In this document: in pieces, positions 25,157-34,573 of the stretch
Position numbering within the stretch: position 1 is the first letter of the stretch
Layout: each line of letters starts with the position of its first letter
Assembly (NCBI GenBank): GCA_029008095.1
Contig: JAQXJB010000052.1
Location: 186,001-250,000 of the forward strand
Length of the DNA: 64,000 bases
Direction of reading: 5' to 3'
Origin: Clostridiales bacterium
GTDB lineage: Bacteria; Bacillota; Clostridia; Oscillospirales; Oscillospiraceae
Position numbers and translations under genes: made by a program
The notes under the pieces: generated by a model
Told to the model about the DNA's origin: nothing
Seen by the model: the letters and a program-made list of their open reading frames with translations, nothing else
Databases searched by the model: none

Positions 25157-27036
25157 TCAATATCAGGTGCGACCGCACCGGTATCCGGCTCCGCGGAGGG
25201 CTGCTCGGGGTCGGGCTGATCCGTCCAATTTTCCTCCCCGCCGGTCTCTCCTCCCTCTGGTTCTTCGGTATCCACGGGAGGCTTCTGAGCGAGGGAGCCG
25301 TTGGAAATGCTTATATTTACCTTGGTATGCTCGGCGATCTCGGTGCCGGCGGCAATATTCTGGAAGACGACCTCTCCCTCGGGAGCTTCGTCATCCACGG
25401 AGTTTATCGTGCCGAGAGCAAGGTTCATGCTGTCAAGTATGCCCCTTGCGGCGTCAGCGGTACGGCCCACCAGGTCTGGCATTTCAACATACTTTATCTC
25501 AGGGCCTCCGCTGACGGTAAGGTACACCTTATCGCCCTCATTGAGCTCGACGCCCGGAGCGGGCACAGTGCTGATAACATAGCCCTCTGTGACATCATCG
25601 GAGGTTACGGTAGTGACCTCCACCTGAAGCTTCAGTTTCTGAAGGGCAATATACGCCTGACGGTACTCGCTGTTTATGACAGACGGCATTATGATATAAG
25701 TGTCGCCGCTGCTCACGACCACCTTCATATCAGACTTGCGCTCGCTGTTTTTGATAACGGTTCTGCCCGAAGAAGGAGTCTGCTTAATGATATAGCCCGC
25801 CTCAACAGTGTCGCTGGACTCGTAGCTGGGAATGATGTTGTAATAATCCGTATAAGATGGGTTAATGAGCACATCCTCAAGGCGGCTGCCAACCAGTTCG
25901 GGAACAGTCATGGTTTCCGGAGATGAGAAAACATCGCCCAGCCAATAGTACCAGAGGAAAACAAACACGGCAATAATGAACACCACAACGCAGAATATAC
26001 CGGACAGAGTGGAAACCCGCCTTGCTCTGCGGGCGCTCTCTATATAGTCCTCCTTTGTCATTTCGCCCTTGCGGGATACCGGCGCCACACCATCCCGATA
26101 GGTATTGCCGTTTCTCGTATACTCGTCCCCCTCTCCATCGCCTCTTTCAGACGGGTTTACAGTCTCGATTATTTCTTTCTCACTGTAGTCAAAATCCGCA
26201 TCCGGATTTTTTCTGAAGCATTCAAGGTCATCGTAGAGGTCCTCTGCGGACTGATAGCGCTGGTTAAGGTCGGGGTTCATGGCCCGCATGGTTATGGCCT
26301 CCAGCCCGGCGGGAACATCCGGATTGATTTCTCTGGGCTGCAGGGGGATGGAGCTGATATGCTGTATGGCAACGGAAACTGCGCTGTCTCCCTCAAATGG
26401 CAGACGGCCGGTAAGCATCTCATACATGACGACGCCGAGGGAATAAATGTCCGTCCTTGCGTCAATATGGCCGCCCTTTGCCTGCTCCGGAGATATATAG
26501 TGCACCGAGCCGAGAGTTTCGTTGGTGAGAGTATCCTGGAGGTTAGTCAGACGGGCTATTCCGAAGTCGGTGACTTTTACGCTGCTGTCGGCCAGTATGA
26601 GAATATTATGGGGCTTTATATCCCGATGGATTATTCCTCTGCTATGGGCATGAGCAAGCGCCTTGGATATCTGGGTGGAAAAATGCAGAACTTCCTTCCA
26701 TGTAAGGGCGCCCCGGCGCTGCATATATTGCTTGAGGGTTATGCCCTCGATGAGTTCCATGATGATATACTCTGTCTCAGAGGAGCGGCTGACGTCATAC
26801 ACCGCGACTATATTGGGATGAGAAAGCATTGCGACAGCCTGGGATTCCGTGTGGAAACGGCGCAGAAAATCCTCATCCAGTGCCAGCTCATCCTTGAGTA
26901 TCTTAACCGCTACATAGCGGTTGAGCCTGTGGCACAAAGCCTTATAAACGACGGACATTCCGCCCTCGCCTATCTTCTCAATTATTTCATATCGGTTATC
27001 CAGCAATTGCCCGATATATTTATCCTTATGATCCAT
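25153..27036 (-). CDS. prkC: PASTA-domain serine/threonine protein kinase (PrkC/Stk1)
   Basis: Membrane Ser/Thr kinase that senses muropeptides or lipid II and controls wall growth and dormancy exit. 627 residues: kinase domain with GEGGMSVVYKA (about 20), VAVKIL lysine, HRDIKPHNIL (about 138) and DFG (about 160); juxtamembrane linker; one membrane helix at about 345-372; three extracellular PASTA repeats (about 375-440, 445-510, 515-580), each with an MP(D/S)(L/V) or VPELVG opening; and an acidic Pro/Glu tail. Coupled to prpC upstream and rsgA downstream. Confidence 0.95.
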   Translation of the reverse strand: MDHKDKYIGQLLDNRYEIIEKIGEGGMSVVYKALCHRLNRYVAVKILKDELALDEDFLRRFHTESQAVAMLSHPNIVAVYDVSRSSETEYIIMELIEGITLKQYMQRRGALTWKEVLHFSTQISKALAHAHSRGIIHRDIKPHNILILADSSVKVTDFGIARLTNLQDTLTNETLGSVHYISPEQAKGGHIDARTDIYSLGVVMYEMLTGRLPFEGDSAVSVAIQHISSIPLQPREINPDVPAGLEAITMRAMNPDLNQRYQSAEDLYDDLECFRKNPDADFDYSEKEIIETVNPSERGDGEGDEYTRNGNTYRDGVAPVSRKGEMTKEDYIESARRARRVSTLSGIFCVVVFIIAVFVFLWYYWLGDVFSSPETMTVPELVGSRLEDVLINPSYTDYYNIIPSYESSDTVEAGYIIKQTPSSGRTVIKNSERKSDMKVVVSSGDTYIIMPSVINSEYRQAYIALQKLKLQVEVTTVTSDDVTEGYVISTVPAPGVELNEGDKVYLTVSGGPEIKYVEMPDLVGRTADAARGILDSMNLALGTINSVDDEAPEGEVVFQNIAAGTEIAEHTKVNISISNGSLAQKPPVDTEEPEGGETGGEENWTDQPDPEQPSAEPDTGAVAPDIE

Positions 27037-27051
27037 TGTAAATATATCCTT

Positions 27052-27789
27052 TCACTTAGAGAGCAAGACAACGGTAACGTTGTCCGATGCGTTTCTGCCA
27101 AGAGCGATATTCATCATTCTTTCGGCAGCCGTATCATTGCTATCCCCGTAAAGCACCTCAAAGAGCATTTCCTGAGAGTTTACTATATTGCTTAATCCAT
27201 CGCTGCACAGGAGCAGATAATCTCCCTCATCCAGCTCCACCTCGAAGGTATCGCAATGAACATGCAGTTCCGTACCCACGGCTCGGGTGATAAGGTTTTT
27301 ACGCGGGTGCTTCCATGCCTGCTCGCGGCTGAGCTCACCCTTGTCTATCATATCCTCAACGAGGGAATGGTCCTTGGTTACCTGCTTTATCTCGTTATTT
27401 TTTATTATGTAGCACCGGCTATCGCCCACATTGACGACCGTGGTTCTGTCTCCGCAGAGCAGCGCCGCGACAAGCGTAGTGCCCATTCCCCGGTAATCCG
27501 GGCTGCTCTTGGCAAGTTCCAATATATCCCGGTTGGCCCGGTCGGCTGCGTCCGCCATGATCACCCGGAAATTTCCGTTTCCGGCCGCGATATCGTTTTT
27601 TATGGCCTCTACGAACTTCTCCCGGGCGGTGGCGCTGGCAAGGTCGCCGGCCTTCGCGCCGCCCATGCCGTCGCAGACAAGGCAGAGCACTGTTTCCTTG
27701 CCGTCCAGCGTACCGACAGACCCCGCGAAGAAGGAATCCTGATTCATCGTTCTTACCGTTCCTTTGTCGGTCAGACCCCAATATTTCAT
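27052..27789 (-). CDS. prpC: PP2C-type protein phosphatase (PrpC/Stp1)
   Basis: Mn/Mg-dependent phosphatase that reverses PrkC phosphorylation. 245 residues from ATG 27789 (GGAGG ten bases upstream). PP2C motifs: DKGTVRTMNQDSFF (about 7-20), VCDGMGGAKAGDLAS (about 40-54, metal Asp), GDSRCYII (about 110), LLLCSDGLSN (about 195) and a C-terminal NASDNVTVVLL. Fifteen bases separate it from prkC. Confidence 0.95.
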   Translation of the reverse strand: MKYWGLTDKGTVRTMNQDSFFAGSVGTLDGKETVLCLVCDGMGGAKAGDLASATAREKFVEAIKNDIAAGNGNFRVIMADAADRANRDILELAKSSPDYRGMGTTLVAALLCGDRTTVVNVGDSRCYIIKNNEIKQVTKDHSLVEDMIDKGELSREQAWKHPRKNLITRAVGTELHVHCDTFEVELDEGDYLLLCSDGLSNIVNSQEMLFEVLYGDSNDTAAERMMNIALGRNASDNVTVVLLSK

Positions 27790-27852
27790 TTTGATCGGAC
27801 CTCCAATCTTTGATAATTCGGCTTTTTTCACCTTAAGGCAACGGGAGTCGCC

Positions 27853-28902
27853 TTATTTGCCGGTTTCCTTTGCGGTTTTTCGCCTGAGCTGACCGCAGGC
27901 CGCGTCTATATCCGAACCGAGCCTTCTGCGAACGGTGGCATTGACGCCCATATCGCAGAGACGGTTCATAAAGGCTTTAGCGTTGCCCGGTTTGAGTGGG
28001 CTGCCCTCGATATTATTCAGTGGTATGATATTGACATGTCCGCCTATGGGACGCATCAGCTTCGCCAGGAGCTTCGCCTGCTCCTGAGAATCGTTCACGC
28101 CGTCTATGAGCGCATATTCAAAGGATATGCGCCTGCCCGTTTTTTCATAATATGCTCGGCAGGCAGCCATTAGCTCCGCTATGTTATGTTTTTTGTTTAT
28201 GGGCATCAATTTGTTTCGGGTCTCATCATCGGGTGCATGCAGAGAAACCGATAATGTTAATTGTAAATTATAATCGGCCAGTTTGTCAATTCTTTCTGTC
28301 AATCCGCATGTAGAAAGTGATATATGCCTCATGCCGATATTCATTCCGTCCTTATGATTCACCAGTTGGAGGAAACGCATCACGTTATCAAAGTTCTCCA
28401 GAGGCTCTCCGATGCCCATGAGCACGATATTGGAAATCTTCTCCCCCGAGTCCAGCTCGGTATAGCGCACCTGGTCGAGTATCTCGGAAGCTTCAAGATT
28501 GCGTACAAGTCCGCTTCCGGTGGAGGCGCAGAATATGCAGCCCTGGCGGCAGCCCACCTGAGAAGAGACGCAGGCTGTATTGCCGTGCTCATACTTCATG
28601 AGCACGCTTTCCACAGCGTTGCCGTCCCTAAGCTGCCAGAGATATTTTATCGTGCCGTCTATGGCTGACTGCTGCTTGCGGATCACCCGTGGAGGGACAA
28701 TATAAAACTCGTTGTCAAGGCGCTCACGAAGAGACTTGGATAGGTCGGTCATCTCCTCAAAGCTTGCCACTCCTGCCGTGAGCCATTTGAAGATCTGTCC
28801 CGCGCGGAACTTTTTCTCCCCTATGCCGGCAAGATATTCGCCTATCTCCTCGGGCAGCATGGACTTTATATCCCGCTTTATTTCTTTTTCCTCATTCTGC
28901 AT
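27853..28902 (-). CDS. rlmN: 23S rRNA/tRNA (adenine-C2)-methyltransferase RlmN
   Basis: Radical SAM enzyme that methylates A2503 of 23S rRNA and A37 of some tRNAs. 349 residues. The 4Fe-4S triad is in GCRQGCIFCASTG (about 118-130); the second conserved cysteine lies in the C-terminal NATVRRRLGSDIDAACGQLR. Start at ATG 28902 would overlap rsmB by 25 bases; an in-frame ATG 14 codons later (SMLPEEIG) is an alternative, since neither has an ideal ribosome site. Confidence 0.95.
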   Translation of the reverse strand: MQNEEKEIKRDIKSMLPEEIGEYLAGIGEKKFRAGQIFKWLTAGVASFEEMTDLSKSLRERLDNEFYIVPPRVIRKQQSAIDGTIKYLWQLRDGNAVESVLMKYEHGNTACVSSQVGCRQGCIFCASTGSGLVRNLEASEILDQVRYTELDSGEKISNIVLMGIGEPLENFDNVMRFLQLVNHKDGMNIGMRHISLSTCGLTERIDKLADYNLQLTLSVSLHAPDDETRNKLMPINKKHNIAELMAACRAYYEKTGRRISFEYALIDGVNDSQEQAKLLAKLMRPIGGHVNIIPLNNIEGSPLKPGNAKAFMNRLCDMGVNATVRRRLGSDIDAACGQLRRKTAKETGK

Positions 28903-30191
28903 ATATAAAAACCGTCCGTTCCGTATTCAAAGGGCCATAGAGTCTTTTCGCCGTTGGGTACATCCCCTATGGGTGCGGGCAGCCCAAAGCCTTCCCGGGT
29001 GAAATCGCCGTTTTCCGAAAGGAATTTTTCGGTGACGTCCTCGTTCTCTTCCCGGACGAGCGTGCAGGTGGAATAGACAAGCCTGCCGCCCGGCTTTACA
29101 TAGCCGGCAAGATTTTTGAGAATATTATATTGTATTTCAGGCAATTGCGCAATATCTTCAAAGCTTTTATAGCGTATTTCCGGCTTTTTTCTCACCACAC
29201 CCATTCCGGAGCAGGGCACATCGGCGATGACAAGGTCGAAGCGCTCCTTCAGAGTAGGGTTAAATTGCGAGCCGTCCGCGGGAGCGGTGGATATTATATC
29301 TATGTGAAGGCGCTCCGCTCCCTCATCAATGCGCTTTAATTTATTGGGATGCAAATCGCAGGACAGTATGCTTCCCTCGTTCTCCATGAGCATAGCGGCA
29401 AGGAAGCTCTTTCCGCCGGGGGCGGAGCAGGCGTCCAGCACCGTTTCTCCCCTTTTTGGCCCTGCCGCCAGCACGGCCATAGCCGCGGCGGCGTCCTGCA
29501 CCATAGCAAAGCCGTTCCTGAAGGCCGTCAGCTCCGCAAGGCTTCCTGTACCGCTGACGGTAACGCAGCCATTCAGCCACGGATGAGCCTTTGCGCTTAT
29601 GCCATCGGCTTCAAGGCTATTTATCAGTTCCCCGGGAGTGCAGCGCAGCGGGTTTGCCCGGAGGGTAATATCCGCGTCAGCGTTATCCGCGGCCATGAGC
29701 AGCTCTGTCTTTTCCGCTCCGATGAGAGCGGAGAAATATTTATGCCACTGTTCTGTGTGGCTGTACCTCACCCAGGGTTCCTTCGGTTCAGGATACTTGC
29801 CCACATTCTCTGCAACGCGGCGCAGCACGGCGTTCACAAGGCCGGAAGCGGCCTTATTGGCCAGCTTTTTGGTGAGGGCAACACCCTCGTTCACGGCGGC
29901 GCTGTGGGGTATCTTATCCATGAACATGATCTGATATGCCGAAACACGAAGTATATCCAGCACATTGGGCTGGAGCTTTCCAAGGCCGCCCTTGACGTAA
30001 AGGCCGAGCCGGAAGTCAATGAGTCCCATATTCTGCAGTACGCCGCAGCTAAGACGGGTGGCAAGCGCCTTATCACGCGCATCCATATTCTCTTTTTTGA
30101 AAACGCCGTTGAGATATGCGTCCGACCACGCGCCTGAGCGTCTGTAAGCTCCCAGAGCGGTCACCGCGGCTTCTCTTGCACTTATGGGCAT
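28878..30191 (-). CDS. rsmB: 16S rRNA (cytosine-967-C5)-methyltransferase RsmB
   Basis: 437 residues from ATG 30191, chosen because GGAGG lies seven bases upstream; the longer reading runs into an intergenic repeat. N-terminal NusB-like RNA-binding domain (1-140), then the methyltransferase domain with VLDACSAPGGKSFLAAML (about 258) for SAM, the first cysteine in ADVPCSGMGVVRKKPEIR (about 325) and the catalytic cysteine in LVYSTCTLVREEN (about 380). Its ribosome site belongs to the repeat/hairpin element at 30195-30327, which separates it from fmt. Confidence 0.94.
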   Translation of the reverse strand: MPISAREAAVTALGAYRRSGAWSDAYLNGVFKKENMDARDKALATRLSCGVLQNMGLIDFRLGLYVKGGLGKLQPNVLDILRVSAYQIMFMDKIPHSAAVNEGVALTKKLANKAASGLVNAVLRRVAENVGKYPEPKEPWVRYSHTEQWHKYFSALIGAEKTELLMAADNADADITLRANPLRCTPGELINSLEADGISAKAHPWLNGCVTVSGTGSLAELTAFRNGFAMVQDAAAAMAVLAAGPKRGETVLDACSAPGGKSFLAAMLMENEGSILSCDLHPNKLKRIDEGAERLHIDIISTAPADGSQFNPTLKERFDLVIADVPCSGMGVVRKKPEIRYKSFEDIAQLPEIQYNILKNLAGYVKPGGRLVYSTCTLVREENEDVTEKFLSENGDFTREGFGLPAPIGDVPNGEKTLWPFEYGTDGFYICRMRKKK

Positions 30192-30194
30192 AAT

Positions 30195-30327
30195 AATCCT
30201 CCATGCGGCAATACCGCACAAATCGTCATTAAAAATCTCCCCCGCATGGAGGATTTTTGCCATCATCGCCGGTTGCCCAACGGGCGAGGCGATGGGCCTT
30301 TTCATAAGATAGTGTGATTTTTCACAC
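30195..30327 (-). repeat. Intergenic element, copy B (between fmt and rsmB)
   Basis: 133-base element related to copy A at 51181-51365. Minus-strand landmarks shared with A, in order: GTGTgAAAAATCACACTAT, TTAT.AAAAG.CCCAT, CTCGCC, GATGGC....ATCC, GGGGGA, ATGA, GCGGT and ATGGAGGATT three bases before the ATG of the next gene. B lacks about 60 bases present in A. Internal folds: GTGTGA/TCACAC, CATCGCC/GGCGATG around GCCC/GGGC, and a 14-bp perfect repeat (30195-30208 with 30242-30255) that would pair with the rsmB Shine-Dalgarno. No transposase or coding content. MITE-like or regulatory origin is undecided. Confidence 0.7.
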
Positions 30328-30344
30328 GATCCCTCATTTTCTCC

Positions 30345-31265
30345 TCAGTCAGTTATCTTATGTCCTCTGAGATAGTCGGCGGTCTTCATGCGTTTTCCAC
30401 CGGGAGCCTGAAGCTCTGTTATCACTATGGCTTTCCCGTCGCCGCAGGCTACAACAAGTCCCTGCTTGTTCTGCCCGACTATCCTGCCGGCGGGCAGGTC
30501 GGTCGTATCCTCCGCCATGACGGCGGCAAATATTTTGAAGGTCTCGCCGCCGAATTCCGCTGTGGCGGCGGGCTTGGGAGCCAGTCCGCATATGTGGTTT
30601 ATTACCCGGCGGGCAGGCTTCGTCCAATCTATGGGACAATCCTCTCTGTGGAGAGGCGGAGCGAAGCTGGCCAGAGCGGAGTTCTGGGGAGTGCGGACAG
30701 CGGTCCCGTTCTCGATGGCGCGGAGGGTATTTACAAGCAGCTCGGCGCCCATGACCTTGAGCCGGTCATACAGTTCGCCGTATGTCTCATATTCACCAAC
30801 GGGGGTGGAAACCATGTCTATCATATCGCCCGCGTCCATTTCCGGAGCAAGGTACATGGATGTCACTCCGCCAAGCTCCTCGCCGTTGAGGACTGTCCAC
30901 TGAATAGGAGCAGAACCTCTGTACTTGGGCAGAAGAGAACCATGGATATTGATAAAGCCCAGCGGCATGCACTCAAGCATATCCTCCGGAATGAGCTTGC
31001 CGTAGGCCACGACCACGGCGATGTCCGCGCCGAGGGACTTCATTTCCTCCAGCACCTCGGGCTGGTTTCTCAGTCTGGCAGGCTGGAACACGGGCAGACC
31101 ATTTTTCAGCGCGTACTCCTTCACGGGACTTGCGGTAAGCTTCATGCCGCGCTTTGCGGGCTTGTCCGGCTGAGTGTAGACGCCGCAAATATCGAAGCCC
31201 GCTTCATATATGGCTTTCAGGGACTCCAGAGCAAAATCCGGAGTACCCATAAACAACACTTTCAT
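30345..31265 (-). CDS. fmt: Methionyl-tRNA formyltransferase
   Basis: Formylates initiator Met-tRNA with 10-formyl-THF. 306 residues from ATG 31265, which starts one base after the def stop; a longer reading overlaps def. Motifs: VLFMGTPDFALESL (3-16), the catalytic HGSLLPKYRGSAPIQW block (about 108-124), and a C-terminal domain with GLAPKPAATAEF. Gene order def-fmt-rsmB is typical of Firmicutes. Confidence 0.95.
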   Translation of the reverse strand: MKVLFMGTPDFALESLKAIYEAGFDICGVYTQPDKPAKRGMKLTASPVKEYALKNGLPVFQPARLRNQPEVLEEMKSLGADIAVVVAYGKLIPEDMLECMPLGFINIHGSLLPKYRGSAPIQWTVLNGEELGGVTSMYLAPEMDAGDMIDMVSTPVGEYETYGELYDRLKVMGAELLVNTLRAIENGTAVRTPQNSALASFAPPLHREDCPIDWTKPARRVINHICGLAPKPAATAEFGGETFKIFAAVMAEDTTDLPAGRIVGQNKQGLVVACGDGKAIVITELQAPGGKRMKTADYLRGHKITD

Positions 31266-31266
31266 T

Positions 31267-31800
31267 TTACTCTTCCTCGTATTCTTCGTATTCTTCGTAT
31301 TCCTCGTCATCCTCTGCGGCGGACAGCTCTGCCATCTCCTCGGGAGTGAGTATACGCTCGGCGCGGGTATCGAAGAGTATGCCGGAAAGGTGGTCTATCT
31401 CATGACAGAAGCAGCGGGCGGTCAAGCCCTCGCCGTCCACCTCGAACCATTCGCCGTCCCGGTCCTGCGCCTTGACCTTGACGTATTCCGGGCGCTTTAC
31501 GATACCCCATACGCCGGGAACGCTAAGGCAGCCCTCCGGCCCCTCCTGCTCGCCATCAGTTTCAATGATTTCCGGGTTGATGAGTTCTATAATCTCGTCA
31601 TCGTTATTGGTATCCATGACCAGAACGGCTCTTCTGAGTATGCCGACCTGGGGCGCGGCGAGGCCAACCCCGTTTGACTCGATGAGCGTCTCGCGCATAT
31701 CGTCCAACAGCTTATGAAGACGGGAATTGAAGTCGGTGACCTCGCGGCATTTTTTATTCAGGCATTCGTCGCCCTTCTTAACTATGTTTCTCAGCGCCAT
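31267..31800 (-). CDS. def: Peptide deformylase with acidic C-terminal tail
   Basis: Removes the formyl group from nascent proteins. 177 residues. Metal and active site motifs are complete: GVGLAAPQVG (about 44-53), EGCLSVPG (about 88-95) and CHEIDHLSG (about 131-139). The last 25 residues extend beyond the enzyme core and are almost purely acidic, ending in three EYE triplets coded by tandem copies of GAATACGAA/G at 31270-31296. Such a tail is unusual for Def. Confidence 0.95.
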   Translation of the reverse strand: MALRNIVKKGDECLNKKCREVTDFNSRLHKLLDDMRETLIESNGVGLAAPQVGILRRAVLVMDTNNDDEIIELINPEIIETDGEQEGPEGCLSVPGVWGIVKRPEYVKVKAQDRDGEWFEVDGEGLTARCFCHEIDHLSGILFDTRAERILTPEEMAELSAAEDDEEYEEYEEYEEE

Positions 31801-31816
31801 AACATTTTCATTCCTT

Positions 31817-34270
31817 TCAGTCCATAGGGTCTATGTCTCCGAAAACGGACACGCCCTTATATCTTTTATCCGATGAATACCGCCGGATGGCGGCGGCTAT
31901 AAGCGCCCGCGCCTCCTTGCTGGGCGGGCAGCGAAGATACACTCTGTAACGGTATCTGTTGTTTACCTTCAAAATATGCGCCGATGCAGGGCCGAGTATC
32001 TGAACGCCCTCGGTGCTGATAGATTTGAGCAGAGCTTCCTTCAGCTCGCTGCAGCATCGCAGTACCTTCGCCTCGTCCATGCCGCTGACCATTATGGAAT
32101 ACAGCTCGGAAAAGGGCGGAAGGTTAAGTATTTTACGCAGCTCAATCTCGCCCCGATAGAAGGAATCGTAATCCTGGGCGGCAGCGCAGCGTATGACCTC
32201 GTTATCCGGGGTGAGGGTCTGGATGACCGCTCTGCCCGCCTTACTGCCCCGGCCTGAGCGTCCCACGACCTGGGTTATCAGGTTAAATGTACGTTCTCTG
32301 GCCCGGTAATCGCCGGAATACAGCATCTGATCGGGCGAAATCACGCCTACCAGCGTTACATTTTCAAGATTGAGACCCTTTGCCACCATCTGAGTACCGA
32401 TGAGGATGGGTATTTTCTTTTTTACAAACTCCGCAAGAATAACCTCATGGGAGCGTGACGCGGTAACGGTATCGGTGTCCATACGCATTACCTCAACGCC
32501 GGGATAAAGGAGCTTCAGTTCCTCCTCCACTCGTTGTGTGCCCGCACCGATGAACTGCAGACTGTGTCCGCATTCCGGACATTCACTGTAAACCGGGCGG
32601 GAATAGCCGCAGTAATGGCACATGAGCCGGTTATTTGCCGAATGATAAGTCAGGTTCGCACTGCAGGAGGGGCACTGAAAGGTATTGCCGCACTCGGTAC
32701 AGGTAACGGCAGAGCTGCTGCCCCGCCGGTTTATGAAGAGTATGGACTGCTCCCCGGCGCGTAAATTCTTTTCCAGCTCCGCGCATAGCACCGAGCTGAG
32801 CGAGCCGCCGTTGCCGCCCCGCAGCTCTGACTTCATATCCGCAATGATAACTCCGGGCAGCGCCTTCTGATTATACCGCCTGTCCATGCGGAAAAGCTTA
32901 TATTTCCCGCTGACCGCGCCGTACATGCTCTCCACCGAAGGTGTGGCCGAGCCAAGGAGCAGCAGAGCATTTTCCTGCACACAGATGAACTTGGCAACGT
33001 CCCGGGCATGGTAGCGGGGATTATTTTCAGATTTATAGGTGTATTCCTGCTCCTCGTCCATAATGAGCAGACCCAAGCGTGAAACGGGAGCAAATACCGC
33101 CGAGCGCGTACCGACAACAACGTCAACAAGGCCGGACTTGATACGCTTCCATTCGTCATAGCGCTCGCCAATGGAAAGGGAGCTATGGAGAACGGCTACG
33201 CGTTCTCCGAAATGACCTCGGAACGTGGCCATAAGCTGTGGTGTGAGGGCTATTTCGGGTACCATGACTATCGCCTGGCGCCCCATTTCTATGCAGCGGC
33301 TGATAAGCTTTATATAAACAGCGGTCTTTCCGCTGCCGGTCACACCGTAAAGGAGCGCCGCTGAAGCCTTTTCCTCCTCCAGCAGTTCTTTCAAGCCAAG
33401 GTACGCCTCCGTCTGCTGCCCGTTCAGTTCCTGTATGCTTGGCGCTTCGCTCTTATCATAGTTCGGTATGCGGAAAACCTCGCGGCGCTCAAGCTCGATA
33501 TAGCCCCTCTTTTCAAGGGCTCTTACAGACTGCATAGCCGCACCGGTGAAGTAGCATATCTCTTTGACATCAGCCTCGCCTATCTCCGCCAGCAGCTTCA
33601 GCACGGAAGCCTGCTGGGCGGCGGAACGGCGCTTTGCCTCGGCTATCTCCAACGCTTCTTCGGCGGAGATTATGAGGTGGGCAACGCTGACAGTCCTGTC
33701 GTTGGCCTTGCGCTTGCCGGAAAGTCCGCTTCTGACAACTCCCGCGCTCTCCAAAGTCTTTAGCGCCTTGCTCACCTTTTCACCGAAGGACGCGCGCAGA
33801 GCATTCAGGTCGGCAGTACCGCCGGCGGCATATATACAGTCCAGCAGCCGCTCCGCCAGTGAATCTCCACCGGCGGCGGTATAGGCTTTTTCCTTATCTA
33901 CGCCCTCAGCGATGGAGCAGATATGCTCCGCCCTGAACCAGAGTCCCGCCGGAAGCATGGCCTTGACAGCATCAAAAACCGTGCAGAAAAAGCGTACCTT
34001 CATCCATTTGGCAAGCTTTAGCTGGTTTTCAGTAAGCACAGGAGTCTCGTCCAGCAGGGCGTCAATGGACTTCAGCTTGAGATAATCGCTGCTGTCCGTC
34101 ATTTCCATGATAACGCCTTCGACATGTCTGTTTCCCTTGGAAAAGGGTACGGACACTCTCATTCCGGGAGCAGCCGCGTCACGAATGGCCTGAGGTACAA
34201 CGTAATCATACAGCTTGTCTATTTGATATGCGGCGGCTGAAACAGCCACCCGAGCCACACGATTTTCCAC
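31817..34270 (-). CDS. priA: Primosomal protein N' (replication restart helicase PriA)
   Basis: 3'-5' helicase that reloads the replisome at stalled forks. 817 residues from GTG 34270, which has AAAGGAG seven bases upstream and matches the usual N-terminus (ARVAVSAAAYQIDKLYDY). Seen: DNA-binding 3'BD (1-100), Walker A YGVTGSGKTAVY (about 290), motif II MDEEQEYTYKSE (DEEQ instead of the commoner DEEH), zinc-binding cysteines in CTECGNTFQCPSC and CHYCG...CPECG (about 515-555), and helicase motif VVGRSGRGSKAGRA (about 665). Confidence 0.95.
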   Translation of the reverse strand: MENRVARVAVSAAAYQIDKLYDYVVPQAIRDAAAPGMRVSVPFSKGNRHVEGVIMEMTDSSDYLKLKSIDALLDETPVLTENQLKLAKWMKVRFFCTVFDAVKAMLPAGLWFRAEHICSIAEGVDKEKAYTAAGGDSLAERLLDCIYAAGGTADLNALRASFGEKVSKALKTLESAGVVRSGLSGKRKANDRTVSVAHLIISAEEALEIAEAKRRSAAQQASVLKLLAEIGEADVKEICYFTGAAMQSVRALEKRGYIELERREVFRIPNYDKSEAPSIQELNGQQTEAYLGLKELLEEEKASAALLYGVTGSGKTAVYIKLISRCIEMGRQAIVMVPEIALTPQLMATFRGHFGERVAVLHSSLSIGERYDEWKRIKSGLVDVVVGTRSAVFAPVSRLGLLIMDEEQEYTYKSENNPRYHARDVAKFICVQENALLLLGSATPSVESMYGAVSGKYKLFRMDRRYNQKALPGVIIADMKSELRGGNGGSLSSVLCAELEKNLRAGEQSILFINRRGSSSAVTCTECGNTFQCPSCSANLTYHSANNRLMCHYCGYSRPVYSECPECGHSLQFIGAGTQRVEEELKLLYPGVEVMRMDTDTVTASRSHEVILAEFVKKKIPILIGTQMVAKGLNLENVTLVGVISPDQMLYSGDYRARERTFNLITQVVGRSGRGSKAGRAVIQTLTPDNEVIRCAAAQDYDSFYRGEIELRKILNLPPFSELYSIMVSGMDEAKVLRCCSELKEALLKSISTEGVQILGPASAHILKVNNRYRYRVYLRCPPSKEARALIAAAIRRYSSDKRYKGVSVFGDIDPMD

Positions 34271-34327
34271 AGCGGCGCTCCTTTCCCAATGCAGCCGGAG
34301 CTGCCTTGTTTTTGCGTATATAGCAAT

Positions 34328-34353
34328 GTTCCGCCGCATTTTAACGGCGGAAC
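34328..34353. terminator. Hairpin between rpoZ and priA
   Basis: GTTCCGCCG / CGGCGGAAC, perfect 9-bp stem with an eight-base loop. There is no T run on the minus strand, so it is more likely an mRNA processing or partial termination site within the operon. Confidence 0.5.
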
Positions 34354-34371
34354 CTTTATGATCTGCTCAGA

Positions 34372-34572
34372 TCAGTATTCTCCTTTGGACTCTGCTGTAT
34401 ACTCTCCGTTGGCAAGCTGGTTGATGGCGACTGAAACCGGCTTCGCTCCGAGAGGCTCACCCTTCTCGAAAGCAGCCTCTGAGAGGTCGCGGGAACGCTT
34501 GGCAACAACATTTACCAGCAGGTATCTGCTGTTTATCTTTTTAAGAAGATCGGACATGGGTGGGTAAAGCAT
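34372..34572 (-). CDS. rpoZ: RNA polymerase omega subunit
   Basis: 66-residue omega subunit that aids RNA polymerase assembly. Starts MLYPPMSDLLKKINSRYLLVNVVAKRSRDL, with the NSRYLLV...AKRAR-like block of the family, and ends in the conserved KPVSVAINQLANGEY segment. Starts one base after the gmk stop region, as in other Firmicutes. Confidence 0.95.
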   Translation of the reverse strand: MLYPPMSDLLKKINSRYLLVNVVAKRSRDLSEAAFEKGEPLGAKPVSVAINQLANGEYTAESKGEY

Positions 34573-34573
34573 A

